Assembly: GCF_018446385.1 (NCBI RefSeq) | Contig: NW_024589867.1 | Coordinates: 23,499 to 87,498 of the forward strand | From: Zingiber officinale | Lineage: Eukaryota; Streptophyta; Magnoliopsida; Zingiberales; Zingiberaceae | Reading direction: 5' to 3' | DNA: 64,000 bases | Part shown: in pieces, positions 47,301 to 60,409 of the stretch | How positions within the stretch are numbered: position 1 is the first letter of the stretch | How the letters are laid out: every line of letters starts with the position of its first letter | Translations under genes and position numbers: made by a program | The notes under the pieces: generated by a model | The model's database searches: none | The model's input: the letters and a program-made list of their open reading frames with translations, nothing else | What the model was told of the DNA's origin: nothing

Positions 47301-48763
47301 AATGAGAGATATAAAAGGCTCATCAATCCATGAAAGGAAAAAAAAAAGGAAATGGATCATGTGCTAAAAGATACTTCAGACTAGATGGAAAGCAAAAAGC
47401 AGCTCTCTAGTGAATGCTAAATACTCGGTTAGGACATAAGGAATTCCCACTCATAAAATTTTAATTGGTCAAACTACACTGCAAGTCTAAAACTTAAGTT
47501 ATAGATTGATTTGGCTGGAACATCAAATCTGATATTTTTACTGTCAAACTAAATAAAACGCTAGCAATTTGGTGGAATTTAAACACATAACTAAAACCGG
47601 GGTAAAATAGTTGGCTTTAAGTCAATTAATGCTGAGGTTCTTGGCCTATGTCAAGCAAGATAGATCTGAGGCAACTAGAATACAAAATTCTAAACCATAT
47701 ATACTACTTTTGAAAAGTAGAAATTAATTCACATTTGCAGGTCTAGACAACTTTAATGCCGTCACCCTACGCCTAATGCAACCACCAATCTTTATTTTCC
47801 CTCCAGACCAGGACTGTCGTTGTTGTTGACGGTTTTCACATAGCCGATCTCAAATAATTAGAACAAGCAGTACTGGAAGATGATGATGGTGCACTACTCC
47901 ATCCACTTGCTCACAGGACAAGGAAGATCCTCTAATTGAACTGGAGACCTGGGTTATCCCTCTAATTTACACCGGTAGTTAGCCATGCTACTGATCACTG
48001 TAAATCAGGCTTGATCTGAGAGGATAATAGGACACAAGAGCGACGTATATAATAAAAAGAATAAGAAAATTCGAAAGGGAAAAAATCCATAATTTCTAAA
48101 TAAAATAATACTACGAGGTTAAAACCTTTGCTGCAATAAAAAAAAAGTGCCAGCGCAAATTCGAAAAAAAAATAACGAGAAAAAAGATAGCGCAGTTCTA
48201 AAACAAAGCCATCAATTTTAATCGAGGATACAAAGGCAAAATCCACAAGAAACAGCATATGAAGAAGTATACCAAGACAAATTTGAAATAGATTGACAAA
48301 GAAAGCTGAAAGGACCTCCTGCGCATAGAATTATTAGCTTCAAAATAACAGAAAATCTAGAGAGTAAAAGGCAGATCCACTGATCTGAAACGAAGTTTCT
48401 TCTGCAGAACAAGCTACACGCAAACTCAGCGAATTCAAATTTCAAACACTGAACACCGCAGATCTGACTGAAAAAAAAAAAACAAAATAACCAGATCTAA
48501 TCACGTCACTTACCTTCTGAAATGGCGCGCTGGATCTCAGCGCACTTGACGACGACATTGTGATCGTTAAGCCCTTCCTCCTCGTCGATCAAGTAGCCGG
48601 AGTCGCCGTTCTTATCGTTTCCCGCCCCGTTGGCCTCCTTCTCCGGCGAGAGGCTCACCCTCGACACAAGGACCCACTGGACCAGTGCGAAAGCGATCCC
48701 GACGACGGCGGTCGCCGGGATCAGAGCCTCGGTGGTGAGATCGGAAAGAATCGCCGCCCCCAT
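44323..48763 (-). CDS. AVP1: Vacuolar H+-translocating inorganic pyrophosphatase (type I)
   Basis: Tonoplast proton pump that hydrolyses pyrophosphate to acidify the vacuole. Exons: 48763-48514, 47027-46453, 46261-45882, 45810-45724, 45629-45299, 45165-44755, 44665-44606 and 44529-44323; 766 residues, matching the usual 760-770. The catalytic loop [11 protein letters not shown] falls at 253-263, followed by DDPRNPA and DNVGDNVGD (D279, D283, D287). Numbering coincides with mung bean V-PPase, as recalled from the literature. The C-terminal substrate loop [34 protein letters not shown] and the GGILFKLF end are intact. Long hydrophobic segments match the 16-helix fold. I chose the MGAAILSDL start; an in-frame ATG 84 bases upstream would add an unlikely extension. 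Intron 1 is about 1.5 kb. Confidence 0.96.
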
Positions 48764-50329
48764 CCCCGGATCAGTCGTCACCGCAATATGCTGGCGAAGG
48801 CAATGGCTTCGATGAATTCGGAGTTCCCACTTCCCGGACGACTCCAAGAATACCGGGGTTTGCCTTATTTATATACGAAACCAAGGAGAGACAGAAGGCT
48901 TTCGTTGTAGCAAGTGTGGGGACACAGACGCTACCATTTTCGGATCACGTTAATCTAAGCAATCTCGCGGGACATACGAAACGCACATTAATTTTCTACC
49001 ATTCACACACACACCCGAATAAATTACCTGACAACACACAGGCTAAATAGTGGGGAGAACGCCTTATCACCCCGATTGAATGGTTACAGATATGGGGCCA
49101 ATCATAATCGGCCTCCGTTAAAGATAGCTAATTATTCCTCAATAATAAGAAAAAGGCCAAAACAAAAAAAAAAAAAAAGCCAAGTGGAGCCCGCATACCG
49201 CGCCAGGGAGGGCGTTGGGCCCCAGTAGTGATTTTGAATTAAACACAATTAAAATAAAAAAACCAAATATGTCTTTTTAAAAAAATAACTTTTTTTGAAA
49301 TAAAAAAGTTGATATATCAGTTAAAAGTAATTTTTTATATATTTTTAATGACAATGTGAAAATTTGTCCAGCCAAACTCGTTCATATTATACAAATTTGC
49401 CCTTCGAAAACTTGGTACATTATTTATAGCAATTAATTCACATAAAAATGACTTTATTAAAATCGAGATAGAACATTTCAAACTTCGAACAACTACAATA
49501 ATTAATTTGCCACAATCTTTGGAAGACATCAATGTGAACAAATTGAATTGGTGTTCTAACCGCCTCATGGACAGCACAAGTATCACATGTTTCCACGAAC
49601 GATGTTAATTTTTAATTATATGTTTATAGAGTTGGACGAAACTTGTTCTTCCACACGTAACTCTCACTTTATTAAAAGAGATTTTTTAACTTATAAAATC
49701 ACTGAAAATGACATCAATACATTTTTATATGTATATAAAATATTTGTAATGTAATTAAAGAGGTAATCTTTATGAGTTCTCCACTCTAATACCAACTAAA
49801 TGTATATGCTTATCCATCTTTGACTATTCGTGGGCATTGAATGTTCTACCTTAAGCCTACGTATTATGATCATTGACTAAAAACAATTAGTAATTAATAA
49901 TGACTAATGAGTCATATTTTAACTTTATTTTGTAGCTATGTCCACAATTAATAATTTCGACTAATGGATACTCTAATAAACAAATAGAATTTTGTGGCCA
50001 TTTATTGGGAGAAGCATGTGGAAGTATTCTAGAGCATCTCTCGCATGATATTTTAATTGATATATTTAAACAAAAATGATATAACAGATCTCATTATTTG
50101 ATCATTCTGATCATGATCTCTTAGTTAATTGTATTAGATGTTTCAGTGTACACCATTCATTTGATAACATGAGAAATTGCATGAGATTGATTATAAATTA
50201 CTCTACAATACAGTTTTAACATGATTAAACTTTTGAAATGATCAATGAGCAGCTCAAGTTACATTGTGCATGAGCATAAAGCATGGATGATCGACAAAAT
50301 AGAGCAAAAGGTACAGGAGAAGAACAAAC
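48764..50329. other. V-PPase promoter side and spacer
   Basis: The first 150 bp hold the V-PPase 5' UTR. Beyond that the sequence is AT-rich, with a C/G-richer patch at 49180-49225, and shows no gene or recognisable repeat. The end (50250-50329) is likely the RPL35 3' UTR. Confidence 0.5.
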
Positions 50330-52080
50330 TCAAGTTGCCTTTCGGTTCACTTTGAGGTATGGCAGCGCACCGATCACATTGTCGTAGTCGCTTCTGTTAA
50401 CTGGATGCTGCGATTGGACATGTTTCAGAAACAGATTGAAGTAACAAAGGGAATATCAGTGGTTAAGCATTTGAGGATGGAAAAGAGATCGACAATTGGG
50501 AGCACACATATGAGGCAAAACAACCAAACTACAAGGTGCAGATGCCTACGACTTGCAACTAAGCCCATCAAACATGGAAAACTGACATGGAGTGGCACTG
50601 CAATGCACTTATGGAAAAGAAAGCAATTTACAGTCTCAAAGAGAGATTTAGGGAGAAATGAAATTGACAGAATGAGAATAACCCCGAGTACACAAGAAAA
50701 TTAAGTTAATTTACATAAAACAACTTTCAAAATTTAGCTCAAGGCTGTTCCTATATTTCAAGGTTACTGCCGGGGTAGTTTACTTTGATAAAGAAAACTT
50801 AGGATAAGACCTTGAGTGAGTTGACAATACCGAATGTCAATATTTTGAAGCCAAATAAAGTGTAAATAAATGCAAATGATTGGCTTACTTAAGATTATAT
50901 TGATCACTAAGTACTTAGTGTAATTGATTAGTTTAACTTGAGTAGAAGATATCAACACTCTTTTTTTTTAAGAACAAAAAGGACCACTTTTTATTCTATA
51001 ACATTACAAAATTCTTGAATACACAGTTTTTCTTTTTCGTTGTTTTGACTCATCACTTCATTGTTTCAACATCTTAGACCTGCTTATAGGTGGTGCCAGA
51101 AGCCAGTCCCATGTCCCAAATTCAGAATTTTTTCGATGGTTAATATCACAAAATCACAACCTTTTCATCTAACCAATGTCCAAAATCTGAAACTATGTAT
51201 TTATAAATCTTGGAGCTAGAGGTTCTTAGTACTGACATAAAACTTCCTAAATTCCTATTCACTAACAAACTAGGAAGAGTGAATGCGACTTTATTGGTTC
51301 TTAGTACTGACATAAAACTTCCTAAATTCCTATTCACTAACAAAATAGGAAGAGAGAATGCGACTTTATTGAAAATTTGCTGCTTTGACATAAAATCAAA
51401 TTCATCAACCTCCACAAACGCACAGCAAAACGTAATCTCTACAATATGTTTTTTATCCGCATGTAATATATCGACTGTTCATAAACTGTGATAGGTGATG
51501 TTATCTTCAATGATAGATGGCAACAAGTTGGCAATAGCACGATTCCTGAAGCCTCAACGAAATACAACTAAAAATCATGGATACGAGAAGCAAATGCAGA
51601 TGAGTTATTCGAGAAATCAATGTACCATTTTGGAAAGTCGAAGCTTCCTCTTGGTGTTCTTCTTCCGCAGCAAGTGCTGCTTCCCGGCCCTTCTCCTCAC
51701 AATCTTCCCTCTTCCAGTCACCCGAAATCTCTTCGCCGAAGCCTTCGAATCCACAAAGAAGCAAACTTTCCGCGTCAGAATTGACGAAAGAGGGCGAGAA
51801 TATACAGAAAGGGCGATACCTTGTGGGTCTTCATCTTATAGCCCTTGGCGGCGAAAACGGCGAATGCTGCAGGCCTACCGGATGAGGAAGCGTAAGTCGC
51901 CGGAAAGGGCCCTGCTTGGAGTAGAAGAGGGGAACCGGAAACGGCGGCGAAGGAGCTGAGCCTGCGCTGAAGGGAGATGGCGGGAGTAGACTGTGAGAGG
52001 CGGAAGCCATTGGCGAAGCGGAAGGGAGGCGGAGAGAAAGGAGACAGCCTCAGGAAGCAGAAGGAAGATGATGCGGCCAT
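50330..52080 (-). CDS. RPL35: Plastid 50S ribosomal protein L35 (nuclear-encoded)
   Basis: Component of the large subunit of the chloroplast ribosome. Exons: 52080-51820, 51742-51626 and 50407-50330, giving 151 residues. The first 75-80 residues are a Ser/Ala/Pro/Arg-rich plastid transit peptide (MAASSSFCFLRLSPF). The mature L35 part follows: KGYKMKTHK|ASAKRFRVTGRGKIV, then RRRAGKQHLL and NTKRKLRLSKM. The last exon gives HPVNRSDYDNVIGALPYLK and ends NRKAT. Both family-conserved joins (THK|ASAK and SKM|HPVN) fit GT-AG sites in phase. The second intron is 1.2 kb and carries a 75-bp tandem duplication. Confidence 0.93.
51221..51370. repeat. 75-bp tandem duplication in RPL35 intron 2
   Basis: 51221-51295 and 51296-51370 are near-identical, differing at about three positions. 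This points to a recent single tandem duplication. Confidence 0.92.
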
Positions 52081-53000
52081 GGATTGTGGTTATCTGTGAC
52101 TTTCGCCCTTTCTCAACGGTGAAAGGGTTCGAGGATTGAGGGAAGTGGAAAGAGACGAAGCCGAAGCTTGTGGACGATATTGTTATCCTTATTATATTTT
52201 ATTAAAAAAATGACAAATTAAAAGTTGTGAAATATTCATCTTATTTATATTCAAACCCTAATCCTCAGCTACCATGCTATCAAAGCCAACATCATACTAC
52301 AACAGCAAATGCAATTTGTTTTTGAAAAAATAAGATGAACTACTATTAACTTCGAGTTGAACATCCATTTCAGTTTCGGTTAGCACTTGCTAAGTGCTTA
52401 AATCAAATATAAAGTATGCCGATTAACCAAAATCACAATTTGTAATAACCATTCCATGTAGAAACTACAAGTCCAGCCAAAAATATCATGACAAATAAGC
52501 TTATAACTAAGGAAAAGTTGAGCTCCCATGAGAGTATATTTTATCACTAGTGATTAAATTTAGAAAGAATATTATGAATAAGTTACCTACTTAATACAAT
52601 TTTCTCTCACCGTTCAAACTACAATGTTTTCACCAACAAGTAATCTAGTCACTGAGCCTCGTAGTATTTAGCTTGACAAACTCATTGCAATATACATGAA
52701 GGTCTTTCCAAGTTGCCAAGAGTCTTCTGGCAGAAAAAAAATCCAACCCATCTTAATGGCATTCACATATAATGGTTACCTGGTAAAAAAGACGACATCA
52801 TTCCAAAATCGCTTGGAGAAACAATGATAATGAAGGAGACATGGCTTGGACATGACGTAGTCGAAGATACTAGCCTCATAATTTATAGATCATGTTAAAA
52901 TTCCAAGTAACTGAGCTTAATGTGCAAACAAAAGGTGCCAATAGAAACTGAAGAAAGTGTTTCAATCTTCACAGTTGATGAGCTCTCGTAATTGTTACCT
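52081..53000. other. RPL35 promoter side and RAD23 3' UTR
   Basis: About 120 bp of mixed sequence before the RPL35 ATG, then AT-rich sequence leading to the RAD23 stop at 53001. No extra gene is seen. Confidence 0.5.
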
Positions 53001-56000
53001 TCAATCTTCATCTCCAGCATGTTCCAGTAAATAGTTTGCTGCCAGTTGCTCGTTCCTGTCACAGGCTAGGTATGCTTCAATTACTCGTGCCCGGTCAAAA
53101 CCCAATGCTTCAAGCTGAATGATGTGAAGTGCATCAGACAACAGACTTAGTATAGTTATTGTATTTGAAACGAGTCATTCTATGTACAAAAGAATGAATG
53201 CATCGGAAACCCAACGAGTTTGGAATCATAGCTTTTGTATGCACAAAAGAATGAGATGACATTCAGATCAAATTGCAACAGGGAAAAAAAAAACATACCC
53301 GTCCAATTGCTTCCTGCTCTTCAGGTGTTACACTAATCGTATGTGGCATCTCATCTTGATCAGGTTGATCAAACAGATCCCTGAAAATAGTTTATATGAA
53401 AAAACTTCAAAGCGTTGATATAGTAGGATTAATTTGAGAATTAAAATGAACGAATATGAGTCAATTATGCATTTCCAAGTATAAGATGATCTCAATAAAG
53501 ATACATATTGTGCATATGCATGCGAGACTAGAAATTGAGTTCGTAAATGTCATTATGGTAGCAAAAAGTGGAATCCGCTATCCCAGCGGCCCCACACGGT
53601 CGGCCCCACGACCATCTGTGAGATAAATCAGGAAGTTATAGTTGGCCAATGAGGGCTTTTTTCCTCGACTTTGCAGAGATTCGAACCTTTGCCCTATGGT
53701 AGCAACTCTGTTCCGCACTAACCAACTCAACCTTACCCCGGGGGCAAAAAAACAATTCGTAAATGTCATTATGGACTTTGAGTAACGTGATATTAACAAT
53801 GCTACAAATGCATTTGCAAGCAAGATTAGTAACCTAGTTCCTAGAGGCAATCCTTATCAAAGCAATCCATACCTCCCAAGAAGCTGAAAAGACAAATTAT
53901 ACTTACGTATATTAAGTAGAATAATTACCATTTTAGCAGACACTTGCAAACCTTAAAAAAGAAAAATATTTACAAGTAGAATAGTTATTATTTTAGCTAT
54001 GGACACACAAATTTTACAAATGCAGAAAGTCAGAAACACAATGAGAAAGTTAAAACTTATATTTGATTATTGTAGTAAATATAATTACAACTTGTATATT
54101 TATTGCCTGTAGACATAACAAATCCTATGTAAAATTTAAGCAAAAGATTACGTGCTTTGGGCAAGATTTCAGATCATATATAAAAAATTTATCTAACAAA
54201 GAAAATTTTGTCTTTTCTATCAGTAGTAGTTTCCAAACTATTTGTCTGACTTCTTTGGTATACAAACTATTCCAGAAAAAAAAATTATAGTCAATGGAAA
54301 GATTTAGAAACCAATGATATAGATGATATATTCTGTTTAAAGTTTGCAATAATCTCTTCTGGAAGATAAATCTCTAAATTCACTCTTTTTTAAAACCTCA
54401 TCATTTGAGTTTATCGGTTTTGGTGATCTAAACTCAATTCAATTTATCTTGTGCTTGATTGAAATATGAAATGATATTCTTATTGATGGCATGAAAATGA
54501 AAAACAGGAGATGCTTCTTCAAGAAGTATCCATGAAACAAGGATGAGAGGAAGGATTACATGAAACAAAGGAAAGGAGATAGCTAGCAACTTATTTTGAA
54601 GTTTCAAGCAACAGGAAAGAAAACTAGAACCATCACTATCGAAATTTGAGGTGCATGGACAAAGTTATTCTCCTATGATAAGTCAAACACAGAACAAAGG
54701 ACAATAGCAAATTAGATAAATAATGGTTCATATTTCTTTTCCAAGAACCTATAATTTAGCTGCATTCCAAACCGCACTAGATACTTCAAAAGCATCATAC
54801 ATGTCATCTTAGTAGGATATTCAAGAGTTAGAAATAAAACTTTAGCTAGAAAATCAACAGCAAGTAGACTACATTGAGTAACAAGTGTGACTAACTCTTC
54901 AAGATCTTCAATAGGTTCATTTATCAAGTGAAGAAACTCTGCATGATGATCCTGTATTAATCGCAACAATTGGGGGTTTTGTTTGCTTAATTCCTGGAGC
55001 ATTGGCTGCAAACAGAGAGGTACTTGTAAACAAATGTATATGTGCAAAAATATACAACTCAAATGGAAGTACTAACCTGCAATATTTGTGGATTCGCTTG
55101 AACCATTGCTCGCAAAGCTAAAAACTACAAAAATAATAGTACAAATTTCTGAGATAAATAGTATTGTAATTCTCACCAATATAAATACACACCAAATTCA
55201 AATAACAGTGACAAAAATAATAGTGGCAAAGAGCCTCCAGTCAATTAATAGTGTCTACTATCTGTTTAAGATAAGCTCTGGATATAACCTCAGTACCTAA
55301 AAAAGGTATTAAGTCAAACTCTGTGACAGATAAGTCTTCTCTCATTCTGCAAAGCAGTAATCTCAAAACAAAATGCTTGTATTCTCCATGTCCAAGATGA
55401 AACAATAATAGGTAAATCATTAATAATGCTGACAGTTCAGATAAGACGGCTTGCCAACAAAATTGATCATGCAGATAAATCCCTATCCTGAGGTTGTAAA
55501 CCAAATTACCAAACATCACCTAGGAACCCAGTGTATTCAAACATGTTCAATAAATTAGCATTATCTTCCACCTAAACTTGTATTCTTCTCAAACAATCAA
55601 TTAGAAGTCTCTCCAGACATAAAAGTTAGTCAATCATGTCCATCTGTCAAGAAGGCTTAGTCACATAAACAAGAGTTAGTGTGCAAGTGAAGTAAACATA
55701 CTTGTTGGTTATTTCTGAGGAAGTCGAGAGATCCACCTGCAGTACCCCCTCCAGAATTCGCATTTGCCTGGTGGGCATAATTGGATCATGATTTATTTAT
55801 CATGTCTGCTAAAGTAAATATAGTACAGAAGTAAAGAGGCAGAGCATTGAACCTGTGGGAACATGTTCAAAGGAGACGAATTTGGAGCAGAATTTGTTAC
55901 TCCAAATAAAGGCCCTATAGCAGCTAAATTGGTTGCGTTGACCCCTTGAGCCGATACCTCAGATGAAGGGAAAGAATCACCAGAAACTGCAATTTCTGCT

Positions 56001-59000
56001 GTTGATGGAATGCCCTATTGTGAAATGGAAAACTGTGAACCGCAAGTGTTTTAATCGGTATTGTCAATTTTACTCTCAGAATATTACATACAGAATATAG
56101 GTATTCCACAGCGCGTTCAGGATTATTGTATGCAGCACGAAGTGCACGCAGAATTGTCTCCCTGTCCCAGTTGCCACCACCCATTTCCATCAATTGACTA
56201 ATCAACTGCTCATTATTGCTCCCTTCAACTAAATTTGATGCAGCTTGACCATAGGCATCAGATAACCTGCAAATAAATTGTTAAGACTGCCTTGTTTTTC
56301 ACATAGGATACTTCCACTAGCAATTCTGCAAAATGAGGCATCCTAGAATGTCATGGGGGCATAGGGCACAGTTCAGATGAAGCATAATGCACTCAAACAT
56401 GGCATATAATCTAGAAGTACACAAAGTTCCACCTGAACAGACAAAAGATAAATATACTGGAAATGTCAAATAAAATATTATCACAATTAGGTAACTAGGA
56501 CAGTCCAAAATCTGAATATAAGCAACATCCACATCCAGTTTCTAATATGAAAATATACTAGAAAAGAAGCATCCTTCTCAAGCATTAGTTATTAAGCTGG
56601 AAATAACATCATATATTATCCTAGCCCTTTGGCTCAACAACGAATTCACAAAGAAAAATAAATAAATATCAATTGATTCCAATCCACAACAACAATCAAG
56701 CCTTATCCCACTAGGTGGGGTCGGCTAATTGATTCCGATCTGAATTTGAAAATTCATTTTGGAAGTGGCTATCAACTTGATAGACACACCCAAAATCTCT
56801 CACGAAAGTTTTCAATTGCGAGAAGTTATAATGATATTTACACATCAAATAATGGCATTCGAGCTGACAAAACCTTGTCTTAAAATCTAACTACATGTCA
56901 TATTTCAGTTGCTATTTTAAATTGAAAGGTGAGAATTGCCCAAATGACAATAATCTAATTTTAATGAAGGGCAATGTGATTAAGAGGTGTGTTAAACGCT
57001 TTCAATAGCCTAAACTGAGTGAAATTACAAGTGCTAAGGCATTCACCTTTTTGTTAGGTTGGAGGCACAGCATATATAGTAATGAGGCATTAAATGCTTG
57101 TTATCTTGATATATTTATCATATAGATTCACATGTGTGTATCGTTGCCAATTATGCCTGTGTTTCTATTTTGATTAAGTGATAGGATTACTATACACAGA
57201 ATCATTATGATTAACTAAAAGGTTGGCGGTATAGCATATACATGTTTTGTTGGCAATTGTTGCCAATTGGCAATTAACTTATACGATTACTGAACACATA
57301 ATCATTATAATGGACATAAGCTACCAACACTCATAGAATAAAGAAGAAATAATTTTTAAAAAAAGGCTTACTCTGCATTAGGTCGTTGAGATTGAGCAGA
57401 TCCAGTTGATGAATTCTCTGAGACACTGAATAAAAAATGTAAAAAGGTCAGAAAAGTGTGGATCAAGTATAATGAAAAAAATGTGGCAGTTATCATATGC
57501 ATTGCATGGAGGAAGAAAAGAATTACATAAACACTCACAGAGCTTGTTGCGGTGTTTGCTGGGGAGCTTGTGGTGGAATTTGTGATGAAATTTGTGGTTG
57601 AGCCTCCTTAGGAGAAGGCTGAACTACAGAAGTAGCTGAAGGCTATGGACACAGGCATTAGGTTTAACAACGGTGATTTGCAAACTCTTTTGACAAAGAC
57701 AGGTAATGTAACAATTACCTGACCAGATGAAGCTCCACTTGTGCCTGCAGCTTTACTCTGAAATGTTTGAAGTAACGATTGCATTATTTACAGTGATACG
57801 AAATAAAGTTATGACAATTGTAGGGGTTGAAATAAAAAGACAATCACAAATAAAGGAAAATAAGGCAATACTAAATCTGGGTCATTCAGTGACGATGAAA
57901 GATTATGTTTAGTTAACCATAAGACCAGATGTTCAAAAAAAGGGGGAAAAAACTGCAGACTGTAAAGGTAGAGAGAATATCCCTCACAAGTATCAAATTA
58001 TAAAGTGATAAGAAGACATCCATGTTCACTTTTTTTCAACTAGATACATCAACACACTGGTACACCTATCCAAACAAGTCTCAATCTTCAAAAACTCAAA
58101 ATGGACTTGCAGCAAGTGCATTCTCAGCAACAACAGCACTTGTGGGTGTTTGTTCCCCACAAGATGTGCAATGTTCACAAACTGCAAAAAAGCTGTCAGC
58201 AGCTAATTTGAAAGTGGTATGTAATAAGCAGAAAAGTGAAAGAACATGTACGATGTAGAACTGTAGACTAAGATTATTGCATTTTCTAAGTGATGCAAGC
58301 ATTATTAATGTGAGCAACCACGAGCCTTATTATGCACAATTTGTATTTATAATAGTATTGGTCAATAGTAACAATTATTACTTGTTAGTTAACAGGAAAT
58401 ATGAAAGGGAGCCTTGCCGCGACGGTAAAGTTGTTGTTTTGTGACCAAAAGGTCACAAGTTCGAATCATGGAAACAGTCTCTTGCAAAAAACAGAGTAAG
58501 GCTGCGTACAATGGATTCTTCCCCGGGACCTCGCATAACGGGAACTTCGTGCACCAGGCTGCCCTTTTTTTTCAGTTAACAGGAAATATGTGTAATCACC
58601 TTTTATAGGTGATAATAGTAATGAATTACACCAGTAAAATTTTATTGGGCCTGCTCTCTCACCTTATCAGTTATTAGTACTACTAAATACTAAATTATTC
58701 TTGCTATTGATTATTGAATTTGTAACAGAATCAAAGTTACCCATTAAATAACTTATTACATTAAACTAAATAAAGTGCCGTTGCAGTATATTGGTTATTA
58801 ATATACTCCTCATGAGACACGAAGGAACCTTCTTAATTGCCTCCATCTTCTCCCAAAGACACACTGTCTTCTCCAAAAACTGAAACTTCTTCCACCACGT
58901 CACTCCTCCCCCAGCCAGATCTCCTCTGTCTCTTTGTTCCCTCTATCTCAAGCACTCCAGCAGCACCAGAAAACAGTTCAGTAGCTCCAGCACAGTAACA

Positions 59001-60409
59001 AACTACAAGTGGAGTCTCATGTCATCTCTGACAAAGGTTCTTTTCCTCCTTGTTGATCTAAAACAGCATCAGCTACCAATCTTGAAAAAAAAAATCACCA
59101 ATTTTCTTCATAATCTCACTTGATTGACTTTTCAGCAAGACCTTTGTAATTTTCAACCTTATTTTCAGTTTTCTGCCAACCAACAACTCATATTTGAGAT
59201 GTTGGACAAAGTTGGATCATTCTTGTATCATTAGTGACATAGTCTTGCATGGATTTGATGAAGGGATAACATTCATTTTACTCAATCCCAAGTAATTGGG
59301 ACTTGCACAATTTGATGATGATAATCTAAATTCTACATATAGTTATAATACTAATATAAATATGCAAGCATTTCATTTGTAAAACAGTAGATTCAAAATT
59401 TATGCTGAAAAAGTACCTTACTAAGCATGACAACGAGAAAACCATTTTCGCTAACTTTGTTCTCTTCCAGTGTGGTTTCATCTTTCAATACTTTTCCATT
59501 GTGAATCAGTAACTGCTGCCCCCATGGATAATTGTCTTTCCCTTGTACTTGCTCAATGTTTTTCTTCACAGCCATAATCTGTGGGATTGAAAGAAGATGT
59601 ACTATCTAGTTACAACTATATAACAAACACTGCTGAAAAACAAATCGCCCGATCTACAGCCAACAAAATGCCCAAATGATAAGTCAATAAAGTCTAAAGC
59701 AATAGAACATCAACCAAAATTAACCAAGATTCCAGTTTTGATACAACACTCAAAGAAAAAAATTGCACATGTTTCCTCTAGTAAGAAGTGAGCAGCCAAT
59801 AACTTTTTTTACAGACGTACTTATGGAAGCTTCTGATAATTATCAGCTCCTACACGTATAAAAATGGAGCACGAAGACATAATAACAATTCTTTATATTT
59901 GTTTTAACTGAGATTTAATTTGTCCATTGCTTCTATTTGAGGTAAAAAAAAATGCAATTTGTGAAACAGGTGCAATTATGGAGTAAAAAACTAGTTCTGT
60001 CTAACACTCGATGCAAGCGTGCTATTTCCCCCCAAAACATCAGATTACAAAGATCAACAAAAAGGGGAAATTACAGAACACGGTCAGATTTTTTTAACTG
60101 GATTACTAGATAGGTAAATCCATTCACAGTACAAACTCAGCAAAACAATGAATTCGTAGTTTGTGGAAAGTAAATCTCAGCAAAAACCACCGGGAGAGTA
60201 AACCCTCGGAAAAAAAAAAAAAAGAGGAAATACATCAGGTATTCGACAGAACAAAAGAGGATCAAAACCTAGACCGGTTCGAAGGAAAGGATCAGGGACT
60301 GGGCAATGCCCGAGGAGCCAACAAGACATAAAAGAGATTCTACCGAATCACTGGGCTGGACCCGGATTTCGAAGTGGGTGCCCTTGAGCGTCTTCACCGT
60401 CAGCTTCAT
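53001..60409 (-). CDS. RAD23: Ubiquitin receptor RAD23 (UBL-UBA-STI1-UBA)
   Basis: Shuttle factor that carries ubiquitinated proteins to the proteasome and partners the XPC/RAD4 repair factor. Exons: 60409-60344, 59578-59417, 57757-57719, 57642-57539, 57425-57372, 56266-56092, 56014-55853, 55767-55702, 55124-55077, 55005-54896, 53380-53299 and 53114-53001; 393 residues. The ubiquitin-like domain (1-76) starts [19 protein letters not shown] Pro/Gln/Ser linker follows. UBA1 is at about 158-200 ([19 protein letters not shown]). The XPC-binding STI1 region is at about 268-328 ([24 protein letters not shown]). UBA2 is at about 343-387, ending LLEHAGDED. The donor of exon 10 (GAAGA|GTTAGT) was chosen because only it keeps phase. 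An in-frame ATG nine bases upstream of the chosen start is possible. Introns hold three small retroposons. Confidence 0.95.
53559..53755 (-). mobile_element. tRNA-headed SINE, family 2, in RAD23 intron 11
   Basis: 197 bp flanked by a perfect 19-bp target duplication TTCGTAAATGTCATTATGG (53540-53558 and 53756-53774). In minus sense its head reads GGGGTAAGGTTGAGTTGGTT with an A-box-like GAGTTGGTTAGTGC and the B-box AAAGGTTCGAATCTC. It differs from Au and from family 1. Confidence 0.88.
56685..56726 (-). mobile_element. 42-bp LINE 3' stub in RAD23 intron 5
   Basis: In minus sense it reads AGCCGACCCCACCTAGTGGG then ATAAGGCTTGATTGTTGTTG, the RTE-like LINE terminus seen at 39300-39350. It is flanked by 14-bp duplications AATTGATTCC(A/G)ATC at 56671-56684 and 56727-56740, so it is a very strongly 5'-truncated insertion. 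Confidence 0.8.
58404..58573 (+). mobile_element. Au SINE copy in RAD23 intron 2
   Basis: 170 bp from AAAGGGAGCCTTGCC to the CAGGCTGCCC-T(n) tail, with a perfect 17-bp target duplication AGTTAACAGGAAATATG (58387-58403 and 58574-58590). It is homologous to 38917-39086 and lies antisense to RAD23. Confidence 0.93.

Noticed and set aside
48763-48847. Upstream in-frame ATG extending the V-PPase by 28 residues
   Set aside because: The family starts at MGAAILSD-type sequence and the extension is unlike any membrane-protein N-terminus of this family.
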